Shown here one piece after another: positions 58,347 through 64,000 of a stretch of 64,000 nucleotides of DNA. The stretch's first letter is position 1, and each line of letters opens with the position of its first letter. This DNA comes from Triticum aestivum (lineage: Eukaryota; Streptophyta; Magnoliopsida; Poales; Poaceae): contig NC_057803.1 in NCBI RefSeq assembly GCF_018294505.1, forward strand, positions 682,933,715 to 682,997,714, read 5' to 3'. A program made the translations under genes and the position numbers. Under the pieces are notes generated by a model. That model worked only from the letters and a program-made list of their open reading frames with translations. It was not told the DNA's origin and made no database searches.

Positions 58347-58390
58347 GCTAGGGGCATTAAACGATAGCGCTTGTTGGGAGGCAACCCAAC
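58347..58390 (+). other. Conserved post-ORF motif (element C copy)
   Basis: GCTAGGGGCATTAAACGA, then TAGCGCTTGTTGGGAGG and CAACCCAAC. Nearly identical to 29628-29670 on the minus strand. GTTGGG and CCCAAC make a 6-bp stem. Confidence 0.6.
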
Positions 58391-59043
58391 TTTATTTTTG
58401 TTCCTTGACTTTTTCTCCTGTTTAGTAATAAATAATTTATTGAGCCTCTGTTATGATTGAGTTTTTATGTTTTAATTAGTGTTTGTGCCAAGTAGAACCG
58501 TTGGGAAGACTTGGGGAAAGTCTTGTTGATCCTACTGTAAAAACAGAAACTTTAGCCCTCACGAGAATTGCTGCCATTTTTATTGGAGAGTGATATTTAG
58601 TTAATTCTTTTTGAATATGATTAATAGATAAATTACTAACATCCATAAATTTATTTTAGAATTTTTTGGGTTCCAGAAGTTTGCGTTAGTTACATATTAC
58701 TACAGACTGTTCTGTTTTTGACAGATTCTGTTTTCCGTGTGTTGTTTACTTATTTTGATGAGTCTATGGCTAGTAAAAGAGTTCATAAACCATACAAAAG
58801 TTGGAATACAGTAGGTTTAACACCAATATAAATAAATAATGAGTTCATTACAGTACCTTGAAGTGGTGTTTTGCTTTCTTTCGCTAACGGAGCTCATGAG
58901 TTTTCTGTTAAGTTTTGTGTTGTGAAGTTTTCAAGTTTTGGGTAAAGATTCGGTGGACTATGGAATAAGGAGTGGAAAGAGCCTAAGCTTGGGGATGCCC
59001 AAGGCACCCCAAGGTATTCAAGGACAACCAAGAGCCTAAGCTT

Positions 59044-59066
59044 GGGAATGCCCCGGAAGGCATCCC
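59044..59066 (+). other. GGGAATGCC/GGCATCCCC hairpin (element C copy)
   Basis: The same stem as 6699-6722 with one change in the left arm. Confidence 0.65.
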
Positions 59067-59622
59067 CTCTTTCGTCTTCGTTCATCGGTAACTTTACTTG
59101 GAGCTATATTTTTATTTACCACATGATATGTGTTTTGCTTGGAGCGTCATTTTATTTTATTTAGTTTTGCTTGATGTTTGAATAAAATACCAAGATCTTA
59201 AATTCTTAAATTTTAGAGAGTCTTCACATAGTTGCATAATTATTCGACTACTCATTGATCTTCACTTATATCTTTAGGAGTAGTTTGTTGTTGCTGTAGT
59301 GCTTCACTTATATCTTTTTAGAGCACGGTGATGGTTTTATTTTATAGAAATAGATGAACTCGCATGCTTCACTTGTATCATTTTGAGAGTCTCTAAACAG
59401 CATGGTAGTTTGCTTTGGTTATGAATTTAGTCCTAATATGATGGGCATCCAAGAGGGATATAATAAAAACTTTCATATAAAGTGCATTGAATACTATGAG
59501 AAGTTTGATACTTGATGATTGTTTTGAGATATGACGATGGTGATATTAAAGTCATGCTAGTTGAGTGGTTGTGAATTTGGAAATACTTGTGTTGAAGTTT
59601 GTGATTCCCGTAGCATGCACGT

Positions 59623-59769
59623 ATGGTGAACCGTTATGTGACGAAGTCAGAGCATGATTTATTTATTTATTGTCTTCCTTATGAGTGGCGGTCGGGGATG
59701 AGCGATGGTCTTTTCCTACCAATCTATCCCCCTAGGAGCATGCACGTAGTACTTTGTTTCGATAACTAA
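59623..59769 (+). CDS. Conserved short ORF of Athila-like elements (copy in element C)
   Basis: A 48-residue ORF, MVNRYVTKSEHDLFIYC to CFDN-stop, in the same frame and position as 28220-28369 in element B and 7281-7463 in element A. The core YEWRSGMSDGLFLPIYPPR is identical to the element A copy. Function unknown; see the element A entry for the alternatives. Confidence 0.4.
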   Translation: MVNRYVTKSEHDLFIYCLPYEWRSGMSDGLFLPIYPPRSMHVVLCFDN

Positions 59770-61049
59770 TATATTTTTGCAATAAGTATGTAAGTTCTTT
59801 ATGACTAATGTTGAGTCCATGGATTATACGCACTCTCACTCTTCCACCATTGCTAGCCTCTCTAGTACCACGCAACTTTCGCCGATACCATAAACCCACC
59901 ATTTACCTTCCTGAAAACAGCCACCATACCTACCTATCATGGCATTTCCATAGCCATTCCGAGATATATTGCCATGCAACTTTCCACCATTCCGTTTACT
60001 ATGATACGCTCCATCATTGTCATATTGCTTTGCATGATCATGTAGTTGACATTGTATTTGTGGCAAAGCCACCGTTCATAATTCTTTCATACATGTCACT
60101 CATGCAGCATTGCACATCCCGGTACACTGCCGGAGGCATTCATATAGAGTCATACTTTGTTCTAGTATCGAGTTGTAATCATTGATTTGTAAATAAATAG
60201 AAGTTTGATGATCATCATTAATAGAGCATTGTCCCAAAAAAGGCCAAAAAAAGAGACGCCAAATAAAAAAAGGAAAGGCCAAAAAAAGGGACAATGCTAC
60301 TATCCTTTTTCCACACTTGTGCTTCAAAATAGCACCACGATCTTCACGATAGAGAGTCTCTTGTTTTGTCACTTTCATATACTAGTGGGAATTTTTCATT
60401 ATAGAATTTGGCTTGTATATTCCAACAATGGGCCTCCTCAAGTGCCCTAGGTCTTCGTGAGCAAGCAAGTTGGATGCACACCCACTTAGTTTCTTTTGTT
60501 GAGCTTTCATACATTTATAGCTCTAGTGCATCCGTTGCATGGCAATCCCTACTCACTCACATTGATATCTATTAACGGGCATCTCCATAGCCCGTTGATA
60601 CGCCTAGTTGATGTGAGACTATCTTCTCCTTTTTGTCTTCTCCACAAACACCATTCTATTCCACCTATAGTGTTATATCCATGGCTCACGCTCATATATT
60701 GCGTGAAGATTGAAAAAGTTTGAGAACATCAAAAGTATGAAACAATTGCTTGGCTTGTCATAGGGGTTGTGAATAATTTAAATATGTTGTGTGGTGAAGA
60801 TGGAGCATAGCCAGACTATATGATTTTGTAGGGATAGCTTTCTTAGGCCATGTTATTTTGAGAAGACATAATTGCTTTGTTAGTATGCTTGAAGTATTAT
60901 TATTTTTATGTTAATATTAAACTTTTGTCTTGAATCTTATGGATCTGAATATTCTTGCCACAATAAAGAATTACATGGATAAATATGTTAGGTAGCATTC
61001 CACATCAAAAATTCTGTTTTTATCATTTACCTACTCGAGGACGAGCAGG

Positions 61050-61067
61050 AATTAAGCTTTGGGATGT
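61050..61067 (+). promoter_or_regulatory. Element C polypurine tract region
   Basis: AATTAAGCTTTGGGATGT abuts the 3' LTR, preceded by CTACTCGAGGACGAGCAGG as in elements A and B. Confidence 0.65.
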
Positions 61068-62750
61068 TGATACGTCTCCAACGTATCTATAATTTTTGAT
61101 TGTTTCATGCTATTATATTATCAACCTTGGATGTTTTATATGCATTTATATGCTATTTTATATGATTTTTGGGACTAACCTATTAACCTATAGCCCAGTG
61201 CCAGTTTCTGTTTTTTTTCTTGTTTTAGAGTACCGCAGAAAAGGAAAATCAAACGGAGTCCAATTAACCTGAAACTTCACGGAACTTATTTTTGGAACGA
61301 AACCAATCCAGAAGACTTGGGGTGTACGTAAGGGAAGCAACGAGGAAGGCACGAGGTAGGGGGGCGCGCCCACCCCCTGGGCGTGCCCCCCACCATCATG
61401 GGCCCCTCGTTGCCCCCTGACATATTTCTTCCTCCTATATATACCAATATACCCTAAAACCATTGAGCAACACAATAGATCGGGAGTTCCGCCGCCAGAA
61501 GCCTCCGTAGCCACCGAAAACCAATCTAGACCCGTTCCGGCACCCTACCGGAGGGGGAATCCCTCACCGGTGGCCATCTTCATCATCCCAGCGCTCTCCA
61601 TGATGAGGAGGGAGTAGTTCTCCCTCGGGGCTGAGGGTATGTACCAGTAGCTATGTGTTTGATCTCTCTCTCTCGTGGTCTTGAGGTGATACGATCTTGA
61701 TGTATCGCGAGCTTTGCTATTATAGTTGGATCTTATGATGTTTCTCCCCCTCTACTCTCTTGTAATGGATTGAGTTTTCCCTTTGAAGTTATCTTATCGG
61801 ATTGAGTCCTTAAGGATTTGAGAACACTTTGATGTATGTCTTGTGTGGGATACCCGTGGTGACAAAGGGGTATTCTATTGATCCGTTTGATGTATGTTTT
61901 GGTGATCAACTTGCAGGTTCCAACCATGAACCTATGCATAGGGGTTGGCACCCATTTTCGTCTTGACTCTGCAGTAGAAACTTTGGGGCACTCTTTGAAT
62001 TTCTTTGTGTTGGTTTGAATAGATGAATCTGAGATTGTGTGATGCATATCATATAATCATACCCACGGATACTTGAGGTGACATTGGAGTATCTAGGTGA
62101 CATTAGGGTTTTGGTTGATTTGTGTCTTAAGGTGTTATTCTAGTACGAACTCTATGATAGATTGAACGGAAAGAATAGCTTCATGTTATTTTACTACGGA
62201 CTCTTGAATAGATCGATCAGAAAGGATAACTTTGAGGTGGTTTCATACCTTACCATAATCTCTTCGTTTGTTCACTGCTATTAGTGACTTTGGAGTGACT
62301 CTTTGTTGCATGTTGAGGGATAGCTATATGATCCAATCATGTTATTATTGTTGAGGGAACTTGCACTAGTGAAAGTATGAACCATAGGCCTTGTTTCAAC
62401 ACATTGCAATACCGTTTACACTCACTTTTATCATTAGTTACCTTGCTGTTTTTATATTTTCAGACTACAAAAACCTATATCTACCATCCATATTGCATTT
62501 GTATCTCCATCTCTTCGCCGAACTAGTGCACCTATACAATTTACCATTGTATTGGGTGTGTTGGGGACACAAGAGACTCTTTGTTATTTGGTTGCAGGGT
62601 TGTTTGAGAGAGACCATCTTCATCCTACGCCTCCCATAGATAGATAAACCTTAGGTCATCCACTTAAGGGAAATTTGCTACTGTCCTAAAAACCTCTGCA
62701 CTTGGAGGCCCAACAACGTCTACAAGAAGAAGGTTGTGTAGTAGACATCA
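61068..62750 (+). repeat. Element C 3' LTR
   Basis: 1683 bp from TGATACGTCTCC to GTAGACATCA. It is uninterrupted and matches the split left LTR. Confidence 0.92.
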
Positions 62751-63254
62751 ATGATGTGGCTTTGAATGGTGCATTTTGAACACACAAAAAGTCTAGAGTT
62801 CAAATAAGTTCAAAAAAATGAAATCCCTTTGTAGTAGATGAGTTTTCGTCCGAAACGCTGATACTTCGAAAGAGATTGTCCATTTTCTACACGAAGTGCA
62901 TCCAGTTTTTGTTGTAACCCTCTCAACTTTTTAGCACATGCTATGTGGGTGAAATGATGATACCATGCCAACTTTCAATCTTTTCAGAGCTCATTTGTAG
63001 TGCTTTTCAATTTGAGGGTCATTTAGTTAAAAAAATCAGTAAATGCATGAAAAATACCAAATGAAGTCATAAAGGTTTGAAAAATGATGATGTGGATTTG
63101 AATGGTGCATTTTGAACACACAAAAAGTCTGGAGTTCAAATAAGTTCAAAAAAATGAAATCCCTTTGTAATAGTTGAGAGGAGCTCGAGAGGGTCGGCAC
63201 AACAGCGCTTATAAACCACTCTGAAGCCCTCTCATCTAGCGAGGAGGGACTAAA
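62751..63254 (+). repeat. CACTA 3' subterminal repeats, further units
   Basis: The unit head GATGTGG(C/A)TTTGAATGG occurs at 62754 and 63089, a period of 335. It ends with GGTCGGCACAACAGCG and CCCTCTCATCTAGCGAGG, strings typical of Caspar/Jorge 3' ends. The piece stops at the Copia LTR. Confidence 0.78.
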
Positions 63255-64000
63255 TGTTGGGGAACATAGTATTTCAAAATTTTCCTACGATCACCCAAGA
63301 TCTATTTAGGAGAAGCATGGCAACGAGCGGGGAGAGTGTGTCCACGTACTCCCGTAGACCGAAAGCGGAAGCGTTTAGTAACATGGTTGATGTAGTCGAA
63401 TGTCTTCGCGATCCAACCGATCAAGTACTGAACGCACGACACCTCCGTGATATGCACACGTTCAGCTTGCTGATGTCGCTCGAACGGTAGATCTAGCTGA
63501 GGTCGAGGGAGAGTTTCGTCAGCACGACGGCGTGGTGACAGTGATGATAAAGTTATCGATGCAGGGCTTCGCCTAAGCACTATGACAATATGACCGTGGT
63601 GGAAAACTGTGGAGTGGGGCACCACACACGGCTAAGTCAACTTGTATGTCTATGGGGTGCCCCCTCCCCCGTATATGAAGGAAGGGAGGAGGGGGCCGGC
63701 CGGCCGGCCTCAAGGGGCGCGCCCAAGGGGGGAATCCTACTCCTACTAGGAGTAGGTTCCCCCCTTTCCTAGTCCAACAAGGAGGAGAAGTAAGGAGGAA
63801 GGGGAGAGAAGGAAGGAGGGGGACGTCGCCCCCACCCCTTGTCCAATTCGAACTGGGGGGTGCGCGCCACCTCCTGGCCAGCCCTCTCTCCTCTAAGGCC
63901 CATGGTAGCCCATTAACTTCATAGGGGGGGTCGAGTAACCCTCCGGCACTCTGGTTTTATCTGGAACTCTCCGGAACACTTCCGGTGTCCGAACAACATG
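63255..64000 (+). mobile_element. Copia LTR, Angela/WIS/BARE-1 type, cut by window end
   Basis: The segment opens TGTTGGGGAACATAGT and continues through GACCGAAAGCGGAAGCGTT, CAGCACGACGGCGTGGTGAC and GCAGGGCTTCGCCTAAGCAC, the recognisable start of Angela/WIS/BARE-1 LTRs. A TATATGAA at 63672-63679 stands where these LTRs have TATATAAA. The full LTR is usually about 1.7 kb, so more than half lies beyond the window. Orientation is plus if this is a 5' LTR; it could equally be a 3' or solo LTR. Confidence 0.9.

Larger units (their letters stand above)
58305..61049 (+). other. Element C 3' non-coding internal domain
   Basis: About 2.7 kb similar in order to the 3' domains of elements A and B: post-ORF motif (58347-58390), hairpin (59044-59066), short ORF (59623-59769), purine-rich stretch (about 60235-60290) and a block to about 60850. 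No long ORF. Confidence 0.7.
45526..62750 (+). mobile_element. Element C: Athila-like non-autonomous Gypsy retrotransposon, split by a Fatima-like element
   Basis: A perfect atgat duplication (45521-45525 and 62751-62755) flanks TGATACATCTCC...GTAGACATCA. LTRs are 1680 bp (left, in two parts around the insertion) and 1683 bp (61068-62750). The internal domain has a tRNA-Asp type PBS, a broken ORF of unknown function (56597-58304) and a long 3' non-coding domain shared with elements A and B. No RT or integrase is present. Confidence 0.92.
1781..63254 (+). mobile_element. CACTA (En/Spm) DNA transposon, Caspar/Jorge type, split by nested insertions
   Basis: About 4.9 kb of CACTA sequence survives in four pieces: 1781-3026, 10443-11980, 43897-45525 and 62751-63254. 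In order they carry a small ORF1-like gene, a TNP2-type transposase with Transpos_assoc, Transposase_21, DUF4218 and DUF4216-like regions, and a repeat-rich 3' subterminal region. The pieces join in sequence when the three LTR elements and one copy of each target duplication are removed. I did not find the terminal CACTA motif: the left end lies before 1781 or outside the window, and the right end is cut at 63255 by a Copia LTR. This is the oldest recognisable layer. Confidence 0.85.

Noticed and set aside
1..64000. tRNA, rRNA, bacterial-type operons, defence systems or integrases
   Set aside because: No such structure is seen; tRNA-like matches are only primer binding sites of retroelements.

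Overview
This window is intergenic DNA from a large grass genome, almost certainly Triticeae (wheat, Aegilops or barley group). The evidence is the set of repeat families: an Angela/WIS/BARE-1-type Copia LTR, several Gypsy LTRs opening TGATACGTCTCC, a Fatima-type Gypsy element and a Caspar/Jorge-type CACTA transposon. I see no intact host gene, tRNA or rRNA. The only possible host-gene trace is a short pentatricopeptide-like remnant at the left edge. Family names are from memory of the repeat families and are less certain than the structural calls.

The layout is a nest of insertions. The backbone is a degenerate plus-strand CACTA element, seen in four pieces: 1781-3026, 10443-11980, 43897-45525 and 62751-63254. 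Its left end is not identified and its right side runs into an Angela-type LTR at 63255 that leaves the window. Three related Athila-like LTR elements split it. Element A (3027-10442, +) carries an ORF of unknown function. Element B (11981-43896, -) carries gag and protease only. Element C (45526-62750, +) carries another unknown ORF. A solo LTR of the element B family lies at 202-1780.

Element B is itself split by a 13.4 kb Tat/Retand-type Gypsy element (14725-28097, -) and by a chromovirus-like deletion derivative with long GC-rich LTRs (30516-40848, -). Element C is split inside its left LTR by a Fatima-like non-autonomous Gypsy element (47172-56432, +), whose right LTR holds a 235 bp hAT-like MITE. 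Five insertions have perfect target-site duplications (TSDs): gtgta, catca, agggg, atgat and cccaa. The MITE has a perfect 8-bp TSD, element A has a TSD with a 1-base loss, and the solo LTR has one with a single transition.

Nearly every transposon gene is broken by stops or frameshifts. The most interesting signals are these. (1) The Tat element and the Fatima-like element each carry a long extra gene antisense to gag-pol; in the Tat element it has three phase-compatible introns and its own TATA box. (2) A 49-60 codon ORF is conserved in the same place in elements A, B and C, inside an otherwise non-coding 3' domain. (3) Elements A, B and C share PBS, PPT and 3' non-coding modules but carry different coding cargo. 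Two runs of N (32619-32949 and 39160-39764) sit at matching places in the two LTRs of the chromovirus-like element.
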